Origin: Chrysogorgia sp. JL179-B06 | Lineage: Eukaryota; Cnidaria; Anthozoa; Scleralcyonacea; Chrysogorgiidae | Direction: 5' to 3' | Length of the DNA: 64,000 nucleotides | NCBI GenBank assembly: GCA_035772405.1 | Contig: JAYKKM010000029.1 | Span: 655,001-719,000, forward strand | Part shown: piece after piece, positions 1-12,180 of the stretch | Layout: each line of letters begins with the position of its first letter | How positions within the stretch are numbered: the first letter of the stretch is position 1 | Program-made: the position numbers and the translations under genes | The notes under the pieces: generated by a model | Databases searched by the model: none | What the model saw: only the letters and a program-made list of their open reading frames with translations | Told to the model about the DNA's origin: nothing

Positions 1-35
1 TTTATATTAACATAATGTGTTTTGTTCGGGAAATT

Positions 36-110
36 TAAAAGAACAAGTAAAAGCCGGTTTATTGGGCTTCCAGAAAATGTATAGCTTTCGCAACAGTTAT
101 GGTTATTTCA
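36..110 (+). repeat. Dispersed repeat, inverted copy at 57268-57340
   Basis: A segment of about 70 bases containing CCGGTTTATTGGGCTTCC and TATAGCTTTCGCAACAGTT recurs in reverse complement near 57268-57340 with a few changes. It has no coding potential. It is probably the end of a dispersed element. Confidence 0.6.
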
Positions 111-484
111 AGAGATATCAATAGAACAACGTGGTCGTTCAATTTTTGATGTTTTTCAGCCGTAGGGAAAGAGTTAATAAACCTTCTGATGTCTATAACT
201 ATTGTATATAAATAAGTTGTAACATATGTTTAACAATTTATTTTGAATGGCATGGATTAAAACATGTATGAAACAGTAATATAAAAAATTCAGGAATTTC
301 AGACAGTAGTTATAACTTTGTCTTTTCGGTATCTGAATATTCGGATCGAGTACGGTAAATTATTAACATTAGATAATAAGTAACAACTCTTGTGTAATTT
401 AATCAAAATAAAACAGAACTTTGAAACGTTGTGAAAAATGTACAGTAGTGGTTAAATCTTGGCCGATGCTAAAAATAACAACCC

Positions 485-565
485 GAAAGTAAGCGCCCTC
501 CGAAAGTAACCGCCCCTCCGAAAGTAGCCGCCCTTAGAGGACACTAATTTCGAAAGTAGCCGCCG
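485..565. repeat. Short tandem motif CGAAAGTARCCGCCC
   Basis: The motif CGAAAGTA(A/G)(C/G)CGCCC recurs about four times in 80 bases, the last copy followed by an inverted form. It is GC-rich against an AT-rich background, so it is probably part of a non-autonomous element. Confidence 0.5.
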
Positions 566-690
566 CGGCTACGTTCGAAATTCTATTATCACTGTATGAA
601 CTATGTAAAAACATATAACTTTGTGAATATGTTGACGTTTAGATTAAAGTGTATATGAAATGAACTGTCAGTTTTTCAAGTGAAAAGTTT

Positions 691-1273
691 GCCTTATTGG
701 AATGAACTCTTTAAAGTAAGGGACAATGTCGTTTAACACACTTTCTATGTCTTACTCCGTTCTGGAGATATTCACGGATTTAAAAGATATGCAAATGATA
801 ACCAATGACGTAAAAACCTTGACACAACATTTTGATTTATCATTTTGGTCTGTTAAGTTGAACAAAATGTTCAATGTTCAACAATATTCCATGTTAAACT
901 TATGGGTGATATAAGATATTATAGGAAAGCAAATATGCACACAAAAATAAAACAAATGTCAATGGCATGGCACGGCACGAAATAAATAAATTATATTCTT
1001 TATGTTTGAGATGGTCTGGAAACTTAAATCAAAATCTTATTTGGCTAGCAATATTTGATGGTTTCTATCTATGTGCCAATTAAGTTTCACACGATTTCGT
1101 AAAAGATTACATAGTATATCAAAATGTTGTTTCAAAGTATTTACGTCATTGGTTATCTCATTAGCATATCTTTCAAATCTGAATATCTCCAGAATGAAGT
1201 GAGATATAGAAGTGTGTTAAACGACGTTGTCCATTTGTCCCATACTTTAATGAGTTCATTCCTTATTTGGCAG
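691..1273. repeat. Fold-back element with long inverted arms
   Basis: The segment starting GGAATGAACTC near 699 runs for about 170 bases and recurs in reverse complement, ending GAGTTCATTCC at about 1262, with small indels. Matched blocks include GTCGTTTAACACACTT, CTGGAGATATTCA and AACCAATGACGTAAA. The short reading frame at 726-914 lies inside the left arm and is not a gene. This is a palindromic MITE or fold-back. Confidence 0.75.
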
Positions 1274-1949
1274 GAAACATGATAAATTAAATTCATGAAT
1301 ATAGTATAGTGAAATTAATTTATGCATCATTACATCATTGTCATTATCAATCACGCGCGGTATAAATTACACTAGGTTTGGGTCCTGTGGTGAATTAACA
1401 TTCTCCTATATGCAACCATCTCCCGTAAATGACCACTTCCTCCTGACAGTTTGCATGGACCATTTTAGCTTTAAGTTTCAGTAATATGATGAATTGGACA
1501 GGTGCCGTATTAGAAAAGTAGGGATTTGCTGGCTTAATCCACAAACAAATTTAAATTTATTCAAGTTTAAATAAGTTTTGTTGGAAGAAATAAATAGTTA
1601 TTTAGTAGCTCGACAGTGCGAGAATATTTCCCTCAGTCTTTGGCATCGGTCTTTGCAGTCAACACTTAGATCAAGATTTTACAAGTAACGACCTCCTGTT
1701 TGGTTAATAACAGATACTTATTATCCAACTTTAATTTGTTTCTCTAGTCCAAATTACGCGATAGACGAATACAAATAGGTTATTTAATAAATAACTTAGT
1801 TTAGTGTCCAGTATGGCTGTACGTTTTACTCATAATTTTTATTTTATCTCGCCCTACGACTCGCCAAAGTACGGAATAACTCCTAAAATATCGAGCCGTG
1901 CTGTACACTAAACTGTATAATAACATATATACATTTTACTTATTTAGAG
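1274..1949. other. No recognisable feature
   Basis: AT-rich sequence without a coding pattern or repeat that I recognise. It ends in a pyrimidine-rich stretch and TTTAG at 1943-1947, a possible splice acceptor for the following exon. Confidence 0.4.
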
Positions 1950-3440
1950 ATGAATTATGAAATTGTAGAAGGAAGTCACTCTACTCCTCAATCGAATAAA
2001 ACCATCACCCAAGAAATCAAGAATATGGCAAAACGCCCTCGTCAAGAAAATATCGATAGTGATTCCTGTGTCTCTGCATCTTTATCAAATTTGCAGTTAT
2101 CATCACACAAAACACATACGTTGCAAACGACTGCTGACCAGTTTAGCAATGAACATTCTAGGCGGCGTCTACTCCTTGATTTGACGAAGTGCAAATTTAC
2201 CGGAGATCGTCAGGAACTTCTCAAGTCATTTCAACCTGGCACTAGAGAATGGCTTCTCGATCGAGTTGATTTGTGGTTTACGAATGAGCCAGATTCCAGA
2301 GTCATTGTGCTTACCGCTGGCCCAGGGGTGGGAAAGAGCGTGTTTGCTGCGAAAGTTTGCGAAGTTTATGAGAAAAAAGGACAGTTAGCTGGCTATCACT
2401 TCTGTAGATTTAACTTTGCAGATTATCGTAATCCGCTAAAGATGCTGGAGTCTCTTGCAAGTCATTTTTGTGAAAACATCCCTGGGTTTCAAGAAAAACT
2501 CATCGAGCAGTTGGAGCGACCTCACTCAAGAATTACTGTTCCAGATGCTTTTCGTGTGCTTCTACATGACCCTCTGCACGAACTAGGAGAACGGCAAACC
2601 ATGCTGATCGTAATTGATGCTCTTGACGAGAGTGAAAGTGGTGGGAAAAGTGAGCTGTTAAATGTCATATCAAACGAGTTTCCAAAGCTTCCAAAGTGGA
2701 TCAAAGTTTTTGTCACTAGCCGACCAGAATTACCTGTCCAGAAGACCTTGCGTCATTTGAAAGTCGTAGAAATCCTACCCGATGATGAAGATAATGAGAA
2801 AGATATAAGATGTTTCCTCCAAAATCGTCTCTCCAGTCTCAAGCCTTCTGAAGAAATTGTCGAAGAATTGGTTGCTAAGTGCGAAGGCTCGTTTCTTTTT
2901 GCCTTTCATATTCTCCAACACAGCAAAAATCTGGAAGTATCTCTGATATTTACAAGGAATATTTCGATCGCCTGAAAGATGAAATTAAGAAAGTGGATCA
3001 AAACATTAACTTTTATCCGATTTTGGAAATTCTAGCCGTGGCTCAAGGTCCCCTTCCATTAAAATTTATCGGGGAAAGTCTTGATTTGTCAACAATTTCT
3101 CTCCCTGGCCATTCCCCCCCTGAAATTATTCTCAAAAGTATTATTCAAAAGGTTAACGAAAGCATCTCCGCACTGTTGCTTGTTTATGATGATAGTTTAA
3201 CAGTTTTTCATAAAACTGTCGTGGACTGGCTTTCGTCAGATAAATATGAGGATCATATTTACAAAGTGGAACGCTATCGTGGTGATGAACGTTTATGGCA
3301 AGTGTGTAGAAAAGAGCTGGAAGAATTGGAAAGAAAAAATCCGAGATGGAAAACGAACAAAGAAGAGGACTATGCCTGCGATTATGGAGTAAGCCACGGT
3401 GCTTATCGTGCAGATTGTAGTTATAGTACGTTTCTACAAG
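1950..3440 (+). pseudogene. NACHT-domain NTPase, one frame change
   Basis: A STAND/NACHT P-loop NTPase of the TANC/ANKRD50-like kind common in cnidarian NLR-type proteins. From the start at 1950, Walker A is GPGVGKS at residues 124-130, Walker B is LIVIDALDES near 219-228, and a sensor-like FVTSRPE lies at 254-260. Frame 1 runs to 2975, but the homology moves to the -1 frame near 2925-2935 (an A5 run) and continues to 3440 with the expected helical segment after the NACHT core. The exon then ends at a good donor, AAG|GTTAGT (3441). An acceptor-like TTTAG just before 1950 means this may be an internal exon. A real frameshift, a homopolymer error and, less likely, programmed slippage all fit. 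Ligand-sensing repeats expected downstream are not seen. Confidence 0.75.
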
Positions 3441-4293
3441 GTTAGTATGATTGTACTATTATTTCTCATAAAACTCTATTTCATAATGGCCGTGCATTTT
3501 AAATATTATTTGATTATTTGATATGCGTGGCTTTTATATCCTCATTACGAAGTGAAGATTACTTTGAATTACCCTTTGGTAATTAATAAAATATTTAAAA
3601 CGGTCACCATTATAAAAGAGGTTTATGACATGTGATGCAACAACTTTCGTCTCATTGACTCATATATTCTTGTTATATATTCATCCATGTGCCTCTAAAC
3701 GGCGTACTTAAGCATTTTTCTACCATATTACATGAATACAGTAATATTGTTTACCGTAGCTAGCGAAATATATCTGTTAAAATATGGACAGTACAATATA
3801 GAATACACGACAACAAATATACATATATGGCACACTATAACCTTTTTAGAGTATAGTACCGCAAGGTCGTAAAATGAGTAAAAAATATTGCCAATTTACA
3901 TATTGGAGGGTTGTTGCCACGCCCAAGACGAGGTGCGCAACCATAAGCCATGGTAACCACGACTACTCCGCCACAGCCCGACTCACGTCACTTTGTCAAC
4001 GCAGTGGAAAAAGTATACTTACCTTGCAGTGTAAATTTCATTTAGCCGCATACCTATAATTTTTCTAACAATATTTACTATACAGATTTTCACCATCTAA
4101 AATTTATTTATTATTTATTTTATTAAAATATCTTTATCGAGGAGTGCTTCATTCACATATTAGTAATTTTCATAGAGCCCTATTCTAACAATACAATTAC
4201 CATGACTGCGTTCTTCAAATTATCTACAAGAGGCAAAGCCTAGTAGGAATCTTGTTTTAAATATGGCATTGTTCTGCTAACTTATTTATGCAG
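3441..4293 (+). other. Probable intron after the NACHT exon
   Basis: It begins with the donor GTTAGT and ends at the acceptor TTATTTATGCAG (4293). No conserved coding segment is visible inside. The NACHT exon leaves one base of a codon and the next exon needs two, so direct joining is out of frame by one base. A missed exon, another splice site or gene decay is needed to connect them. Confidence 0.4.
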
Positions 4294-4294
4294 T

Positions 4295-5101
4295 ATGATC
4301 TATTTCTTAGAAATCATGGAGCGCAATCCCTGTATTGATTTATTTATCATAACGCAGTACAACAGTCGTGGCGAAAAACATGATATTCGCGCATTTGGAT
4401 GGTTGCTTCCTAATCGAGGTTACTTGATGACCACAAATAAAGTTGTTATAGAAGCTCAATACTATCCAACACTAAAATTGGCCGTCTTCCCAGATATGAT
4501 TCAATTTGTATTCAAAGAGAAAGAGTACCAACTGGTTTGCTGCTCAGATAAGGATTCTGACCTAGATTATGCAGTCATTAAATTGAATACTTCATGTCTT
4601 CGATCATCTTACGAACCAACAGCCGCATTTTCGATCTCAAGCCGATGTCCTTCTCTAGGAAGCAGGCTACAGACTAAAAATGTATTACTGTCCAATTCAG
4701 CTGGTGAAGTAATCCCTTTCCCAGAAGGTTTGATAAATTGGGCGAAAAGCATATCCATGCCTTGCTCTCGCGATGACATTCCACAACTAACATTGGATTC
4801 AGATGGTGGATTTGATTGGAACATCCTGGAAAGAGGAAAAGATTCTCTACTCTTTCATTCGGCGTTAAGTGAATTAAATAATTGTGGAGTACCTCTGTAC
4901 TCCAGTTCAGGGGAGGTTGTTGCGTTTGGTTTATTCAGTATAATCTGCAAAACTAGAAGATTTCGTAGAGAAATGCCGCTCGTTTCATTTAGTTATCGTA
5001 TGGATAAAATTGTTGAAGATATACGTCGTCAGAACCCAGAACTAGCTGAAGATATTCAAAGGAGAACGGACGTTGTACAAATGATGGAACTTCAGCGCTA
5101 A
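4295..5101 (+). CDS. Trypsin-fold (FAM111-like) degenerate protease domain
   Basis: A 268-residue frame, probably a last exon. The pattern fits a PA-clan trypsin-like domain: the first-barrel strand pair GWLLPNRGYLMTTNKVV (residues 35-51), then DYAVIKL (91-97), then NNCGVPLYSSSGEVVAFG (195-212). In the family these positions read TxxHVV, D-x-A-V-L-K-L and GxSGxPV. Here the His site is Lys49, Asp91 is kept, and the nucleophile site is Cys197, so ordinary serine-protease activity is unlikely. It could be a pseudoprotease or a Cys-type variant. An acceptor (CAG, 4291-4293) precedes it by one base. The NACHT exon lies 0.85 kb upstream on the same strand. STAND NTPases with trypsin-like effectors are known in conflict systems, so one gene is possible but unproven because the phases do not match. 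Confidence 0.55.
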   Translation: MIYFLEIMERNPCIDLFIITQYNSRGEKHDIRAFGWLLPNRGYLMTTNKVVIEAQYYPTLKLAVFPDMIQFVFKEKEYQLVCCSDKDSDLDYAVIKLNTSCLRSSYEPTAAFSISSRCPSLGSRLQTKNVLLSNSAGEVIPFPEGLINWAKSISMPCSRDDIPQLTLDSDGGFDWNILERGKDSLLFHSALSELNNCGVPLYSSSGEVVAFGLFSIICKTRRFRREMPLVSFSYRMDKIVEDIRRQNPELAEDIQRRTDVVQMMELQR

Positions 5102-5329
5102 ATTTGGAACCAAACTGTAGCAACCGTAACAAATGGTATATTAAGAGCAGAAATCTTGTAGTTTGGTAACACTATATTGAATATATAAGTACCTGTATGC
5201 CTCACAATTTATACATAAAGAGGATATACGAATCTCTGACTGGAAATGAAACTCATGACCTTTCTTGATATTGTAATAATTATCATGCGCGATGACGTGT
5301 ATATATAGGGGCTAGCCTATGTGCAGGCC

Positions 5330-5825
5330 ATTGGGAAATATTGAAGGAAGGTATAAATGCGGATAAATTTATATTCTTTATGTCATTTCCATCATTTCCC
5401 TCCATTTTGGGGTTTTAGTACATCCGGGGGTTCTTTGTCAGTGCCATCAAGCAATCGTCTTCTGGACGATTTTTTTTTAGTACCACGAGAGATAGCTATC
5501 AAGATGGTCGTAAGATTAAGATTAATGTTAGGGTTAAGATTAATATTTAGGTAAGTATTCCTGTACTTATAAGTTAATACTAACCCTAATACTAACCATA
5601 ATACTAACCCTAATACTAACATTACCATTAATATTGCGACCATCTTGAAGCCTACCGCGGCTCTCGCTGATACTAAAAAAGGATTGTCCAGAAGACGATT
5701 GCTTGCAGAAAGCACTGACAAACAGCGCCCGGGATATAGAATAGCCCGCCATGTTCTCGAGGTCGCCTGGCGCATTCACTTTCCTTCCTCCCGTTATCCG
5801 GCCGAAATATTTTCCAATGAGTCAG
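5330..5825. mobile_element. Palindromic MITE with telomere-like core
   Basis: The ends CATTGGGAAATATTGAAGG (5330s) and CCGAAATATTTTCCAATG (5800s) are inverted. Inside, GTCTTCTGGACGAT/ATTGTCCAGAAGACG blocks at 5458 and 5685 are also inverted, and the centre (5576-5630) is a run of ACTAACCCTAAT units. The inner blocks relate it to the copies at 19305, 35593 and 51151. Frames inside it are not genes. Confidence 0.65.
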
Positions 5826-6021
5826 CTTGTAGTGGAACCTAAGGGCTTTTTTACATCCCTTCCTCCATAGTTATCCTGCGCGAGTCAACTTTTTTTATTA
5901 ATTTTTTGAGAAATTGCAGTGAATCGTTTACATGAGAAACCGCAAAGTTGTCTCGGAGGCAGGGTGACCCTGGGGTAGGTAGCTTTGCAATGTAGGATAG
6001 CCACTGATCTATAAAAGGTTG

Positions 6022-6379
6022 GGACACACGAGGCGATAAATCGCGGGAGCGTGTCACGGGGACATTTCCCTGTTGAGGACACACGAGAGGACATGTCAGA
6101 AAAGGAAAAGGAAAATAAAATAACGTTATGTGATTGGTTTATTTTAATTTTGTCGCGGGGACTAGTTGCACGAGCTGTTCATACGATGGGACAAGTCACG
6201 GGGACATACTTTTGTCACCGCGACATGTCGCACGAATTCAAATCATTTTGAATACATGCAACATGTTTAGGGGACAAAATTTTGTCCCGCGACAAAGTTT
6301 TGCCAAGTACACACGACGGGATTTGTCCCTGCAACATGTCCCCGCGACATGTCCCCGCCATTTGTCGCCTCGTGTGTGG
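6022..6379. mobile_element. MITE with GACACACGAGGCGA termini
   Basis: The left end reads ACACACGAGGCGATAAATCG. The right end, in reverse complement, reads ACACACGAGGCGACAAATGG. Between them are many GGGGACA/TGTCCCC and GCGACATGTCGC sub-repeats. No real coding sequence. A related tip, GTCGTGTGTTT, lies just downstream near 6464. Confidence 0.7.
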
Positions 6380-7224
6380 TCTCGATTCAGTCGATCGAGC
6401 AACAATACAATACAATAAATTTTTATTTAAACACGATAAAAGTTAAAGCTTGTCGCTTGTGGGGTCGTGTGTTTATGCTAATTAGAATAATTGGTATTAC
6501 AAATGGTTAATAAATTTTAAAATAATATAAAAATTAATAAAAGTTAATAAAAATAATAGCATAATAACTATTGTTTAGATACTGCGACGCGCTACTTCTG
6601 GCTCCATAATTACTGTTATGGAGCCGTACTTTGTGTTCTATATTATGGAAAAACCTTCGAGAACTGATTCGTTTTAGCATCTTAAAATATCAAACAAAGA
6701 TAGACGTCTTTGTAACCTATAGTAAAACTATATAACGTGTAACATCAAGATGGCCGCCACGAGCTACTTCCGGCTTAATTTTCTGAATAATAGTTGTTCG
6801 ATCGAGTCTTTATTTAAGCCCGGTTTCCATATGATCGCTACGATCACTGCGATCGCTCAATTTTAAAACCGGCGATCGTAGCGATCGCGGCGATCGTCAT
6901 ATTTCCATATATAAGCTACGATCGCTCAATTTTAAAACCGGCGATCGTGGCGATTGTAGCGATCGTCATGGACGAAGTAAACAAAGACAACTTTCTTTTA
7001 CTATCGGAAGCACAGCTTTTTGTTCTAGTTGCTCTTATCAGTAAGGCCTATTTCAAACGTCAAATTTATCATGTGTCGAATATAATACACATATTAGGTT
7101 CGACAAAATTCGACGTCGGTTTCAAACATCGAATTTCACATGATAAATTCAAACGTATATTCGAACGTATATAATCGGCCTCCCGTAAAAAGAACTCTTC
7201 GCATTGCATTTTAAAAGTACTGCC

Positions 7225-7420
7225 TTAAATCTCGTCCCAGTTTGTTTGGACGAACTTGCGCCAAGGAAACATCGTTTTTGCGTTCGACAGATGTTTGGAA
7301 TGAGAGAAGACTTGAAGCTTTTCACACTCTCGTCGCTCAGCTTCGGGCACAGCTACGTCTTCAAGACAGATACAATTCTTTTACAGCTATTTACATAAAA
7401 TATTTACATATAAAATGCTT
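7225..7420 (+). pseudogene. Harbinger transposase N-terminal remnant
   Basis: Two overlapping frames give RKHRFCVRQMFGMRE followed by LEAFHTLVAQLRAQ and LQDRYNSFTAIY. This resembles the basic, aromatic N-terminal segment of PIF/Harbinger transposases, with one frame change near 7305-7315. It is cut off by the P-element insertion at 7430 and does not obviously resume after 14309. It supports the family assignment of the outer element. Confidence 0.5.
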
Positions 7421-8711
7421 TAGTTTCACCAGGGCGTCTATAAGAAAGGGCGGCGAAACGCCAATCTGTCGTACTGAAACATGTGTGATGCACATTAGGA
7501 CTGGACCTAGCTCGGTCGACTGCAAATTTTACAGCGAATGCGAAAATCTATATTATCGATGAGAAGGTTGATTAAATCCCTTAAAACGCTACAATTGTTG
7601 ATTCAATGGTTGATTTACTGGTACTGCTGTGTTATTCATGCATTTTTCTGCAAATATAATGTTGTACGAGGTATTTGTGTTTGAAAAAGACGTTTTTTTT
7701 TAATATTGAAACACAACAACATTGATGGCTGCGTTGTCAATATTATTCAACCTTTGCAAAACACTTTGATTTTCTCCAACTTTCAAACATCCCAGACCTT
7801 AGATTTTCCAAAGGCATATTTATAATACATTAAACTTTATCCATATTAAATTTGGTTGCGTAATTTTTTGAACCTTTTTTGCTATAGCCTGTCAATTACA
7901 GCGTAAACAGCAGTTCATTGTTGTGAAATTTTCCTGACTGGAATTTTTTAAAAATATACGCTTTTGGAAGGCGGTAAAGCGTTATGGGGTCAATTTTAGC
8001 TTTTTGTTTGACAAAGGCACACATCTTTTTCTCGTTCTAAATTAATCCTGCATCCAGATACTTAAATAAAAAGAGGAAATGAGAATTCACTTGCAGCAAC
8101 ATTTTGCTTCGTTGATCATGGCGGCTTCAGCAGCTCCACCTAGCTCATTGTTTTTACATAATTTTAGCACTTGCCGTTACGCCAAGCCTTAGCGAGTCCC
8201 AGGACGACTAATACGTAAATCAACCTCTCTATGGGTTAAATATGGTTTCTTATTTTATTGAACCTTTTTTTTTCTATCCTGACAAAGATGTTGAAAACAG
8301 AAAAATATTTTGCCAGACATTTTTAAAGATGCGCGGAGACTGGGGCGGGTGACATTAGATTTAAAGCCACAATTGCAAAGAAGCGGGAAAACTAAATATA
8401 GTATCAAGAGGATTACGAAATAATTAACTCAAAAGGTAAACAAACATTTATTTTGTAATGGAAAACATGTTATTGGCTAACTACGTGTTAAATATCCATC
8501 ACTGCTACAATAGAAATAGAAAACATGACAAAAAAAGAGGTATTTTCTCCCATTTTGATAAGGTTCAACTCGTGAAAACTAAATTAAACAATGTTTCAAC
8601 ATCATATTTCATATAAAACAATTAAGAGTTTTCATTATCACTTTAGCTATCTCATATATCTCTATTAAGCAATTAAATAGCTGCTGATTATAATTATCTG
8701 CTCTTAGAACC

Positions 8712-11700
8712 ATGTCAAATAGTGTGAAAAGGAATATTTCACCAGTCAGAGTACCCACTGAAAGTAACAAGAGAAGAGCAGATTTTAACACACCCCCTAG
8801 GCCACCACAAAATGCTTTAAATCCTATATGGAATGAAAAACTTTGCACCACTCCATCCTGTTCTACCCCTTCCAACTCAAGTGAAATTGGCATAATATAT
8901 AACAGAATCACAACATCAATTCCTATCAGCATAGAAAGAAATGAAGGAAAAAATTCAGATTTTGACCTCACTTCAAATACTCCCCTGCAGTTTGTAAATG
9001 ATACTCAACTGAGTGTAGAGGAACTACTACTCTATTCATTGATGACTCTTGCTTTTCCTGAATACACCTTTAGCAAAAATTATGAATCTAATAAATATGA
9101 TCAAATGATCAGGGTCATATTCATAATTACTGGTGTGAAATACAGTAACCAGAGCATTAGAAATTACTTTCATCGAGTTGGCACCAATATGGTGAAAGGT
9201 GTTGGAAAAACCAAAGGCACATGCAGGTGGATCTATTTCCGAAGGAACATGGAATCATTTCTTGAATCCAACAAGCACCTTCTTGAAGCAGCCTTGCAAG
9301 GAATAGAGCTGGATGAGACAGCAACTAATTATGTTACCCAACAACTGAAGTCTCACTGCACAACATCAGTTGAAATGTGCCCCCTAAACAATGAACATAG
9401 CATGTCTAAAGATTTTGATATAAATTATGTTAACAAAGAGTTTGAAATGAAAATCATGCCCAAATTAACTAGTAATTGGTCCAAATATTTCAACACAGAC
9501 AAAAAAACCCTACATTTCTATCAATTTGGCAAGTGTCCTGGTTATGCAGAAAGAGAACTACAACTAACAGCAGCTGGTTTTTGGTCCATATACGTTGAAG
9601 GCAAGAAACATACTGTTGATCTAGAATGGGCAAATGTTCAAAGCAGCATAAAAAGTGATGAAGATCTGGTACATCTCCTTGACAGTGTCGGAAATATGAA
9701 AATATGCCAGGGCTGTAATTTTGACAGGTACAAGTCTCTTCTTCCATTGAATGGCATTGATGGACAACCAGCATTTAAAACCAAGGATGGTACCCCAGCA
9801 GCATTTGTTGATATACTGACATCTAAAGATAGAGAAAAAGTAATTAGAACTTCAAAATGCTTAATATTTCTTGTTCAGGACGATTTAATGAGTACACCAG
9901 ATATTTGTGGGGCATGCAAAAGTGTTGATCATTACCTGAGAACACTGCTATCAAGAGCAAACAATAAAAAGGAGAGTTCAGTTCCAGGGAGAATTCGATA
10001 TGATTATATGGCAAAGGAAGAGCTTCTAGATGTTGCAAGAAATTCAGTCAAAGAAATGAAACATTGGAAACAGAAGTGTCAACGATTAGAAGAACAGAGA
10101 TGTAAAATGACCATGGTGGGACCAAAAACAGATACTGATTTGCAAACTATTTTTAAAAAAATGTATGAAGGAGTGTTTGAAAATAAACTACTTCTACACA
10201 ATCCAGTATGTAAATGGCAAGGATGTGATAAAAAATTTGAAAATGTTGAAATTCTTTATGGACACAGTAAACAACACATTGAAAGAATTGACACAGCTGT
10301 AATTGCTCCAGTAAACCGAGAATACTGCTGTTTATGGGAAACATGTGACAAAAAGTACAATAAACTGAAGTTACTCCACAATCATTTAAGGGAACACACT
10401 GGGTATGCAAAAGATGAGTTCATGGAAATTCTAATGAGAGATCAAGCAAAAGCATTAAGTACTCCAGCAAAACAAATGAGATGGCACCCCTTAGTTATTC
10501 AGTGGTGCTTAAAAATGTACTGCAAATCTCATTCAATGTATGAAGGAATGCGTTCATCTGGGGCCTTAAAATTACCAAGTGGGAGGACCCTCTCAGACTA
10601 CAAGAACTTCAATTCCCCTCAATCTGGTTGGCACTCTCAAACAATCGAACATATGAGAAACAAATTTGAGAAAATGAAAGCCCCGAAACATGCAAAGCTA
10701 GGAGGTTTATTTTTTGACGAGGTAAAAATAAAAGAAGGACTTGTATTTGATAGCAGTTCTTGGGAACTCATTGGATTTACAGATACTTTTGAAGAAAAAG
10801 AGCAGCAAAATAAGCCAACAGAGAACCTTGCAACACATATCCTTCAGTTTTTCTTCAGAAGTATATTTTTCAAATTTGACTATCCATGTGCATACTTCTT
10901 GACAAAAGGTGCAACAGCTGTCCAGCTCAACCGAATGTTCTGGCTTGGAGTAAGTCTGTTACATAGCTGTGGATTTGAGATCATTCTTGCCTGTTGTGAT
11001 GGGGCATCAACTAACAGAACTTTCTGCACAATGAATACCAGCAATCAATACCACTCTGAAGGCTCTAATCCCTTTTCCAAAAACCCCATCTTTTTTATGT
11101 CTGACCCACCTCACCTTATGAAAAAGCTGCGGAACAATTTGTTTAACAGTGGATCAAAAGAAAAACACAGTAGATTTACAAGGAAAATGACACACAAAGG
11201 CAAGAATATACTGTGGGAGCATGTCAATGATGTATACAACAGGGAAAAGTTACGAAGTCTCTATGTCACTGATCTGCGTAGTTCACACATCAACATTGAC
11301 AATCTTAGTAAAATGAGAGTGAAACTTGCAGTCCAAACATTGTCTTCAAAAGTGGTTGAAGAAATGAAAGCATCTGATAATGAAGTTACTTCAGCAACAC
11401 AAGAATATATTTCCATTTGTGATAAGTTTTGGAATGTCTTCAACAGCTCTAGACCATTGAAAGGAACAGACAATGCCCAAATGCAGATTCTGAATGATGT
11501 TGTCAAATATTTTACTGACTGGAAAACCAGTTTGGCAGGAGAACATAAGAAAAAAGCTGAACAGGCAAAGCATTTCATATCATGGCAAACAATGTTTGAT
11601 TTGATGGTAGGCATTGTATCCAATGTAATTAGTAAGCATTTTTTATAAGATCTCAATTTACAGTACTTCCATATCTACATTGAAAGCTGAAACAGTATTG

Positions 11701-12109
11701 TAGATACTGTATTGTATAGGAATAAGTACTAAATCAAAATTATGTGTTTTTAAAGGTTACCATAGATGCATTAAAGAGACTTCTGGGATTCATGTCAAGT
11801 GAAACATTTCTACATGAATATGGTGATTTGTTTATTATTCCTGGAAAACTGAACCAAGACTTTGTAGAATCCTTTTTTTCATGTCAGCGTCAAATGTGTG
11901 GGGGTACACAGAACATGACAGCATATGTGTATGCATATAACATAAATGGGTATAGCTGTTTTCAGACAGCGAAAGCACTGGGAAAGAGGCAGACCAATGT
12001 GTACGAGCTAGCAGAAACAATGGCATACTTTGATGGGGAATGTGATCTTCCACGAAGGAGAAATGAAAACAGCATTCATGACTTAGTTGAATGGTACATA
12101 GAAATATAA
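8712..12109 (+). CDS. P-element/THAP9-like transposase, two exons
   Basis: Exon 1 is 8712-11606 (965 codons) and exon 2 is 11756-12109, joined by a phase-0 intron with ATG|GTAGGC and TTTAAAG|GTTACC boundaries. The product is 1082 residues with no stop or frameshift. RNase-H-like motifs of the P superfamily are all present: FFDEVKIKEG (Asp669), ACCDGAST (Asp763), MSDPPHLMKKLRN (Asp798) and, in exon 2, NQDFVESFFS (Glu1003). There is no THAP domain at the N terminus. Instead, two C2H2 fingers (Cys-x4-Cys type) begin near residues 500 and 539, followed by a coiled, basic region. Reading through the intron stops at 11648 and gives a 978-residue protein lacking the Glu region. It is expected to act in the nucleus on the 31-bp ends. 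Confidence 0.9.
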
Positions 12110-12180
12110 GGTAAGATGTCTTGCAAATTGGAATAACAACATGTGTATACCATTAGTAAATTTCAAATATTGTATAAGCT

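Noticed and set aside
2925..2931. Programmed -1 frameshift in the NACHT gene
   Set aside because: CAAAAAT is not a proper slippery heptamer in the required phase; an indel or sequencing error is simpler.
4609..4824. Antisense frame within the trypsin-like exon
   Set aside because: Shadow of the coding frame with no motif of its own.
8119..8200. Upstream coding exon of the P transposase (MAASAAPP start)
   Set aside because: Stops after 24 codons and shows no good donor site; left as untranslated or unknown.
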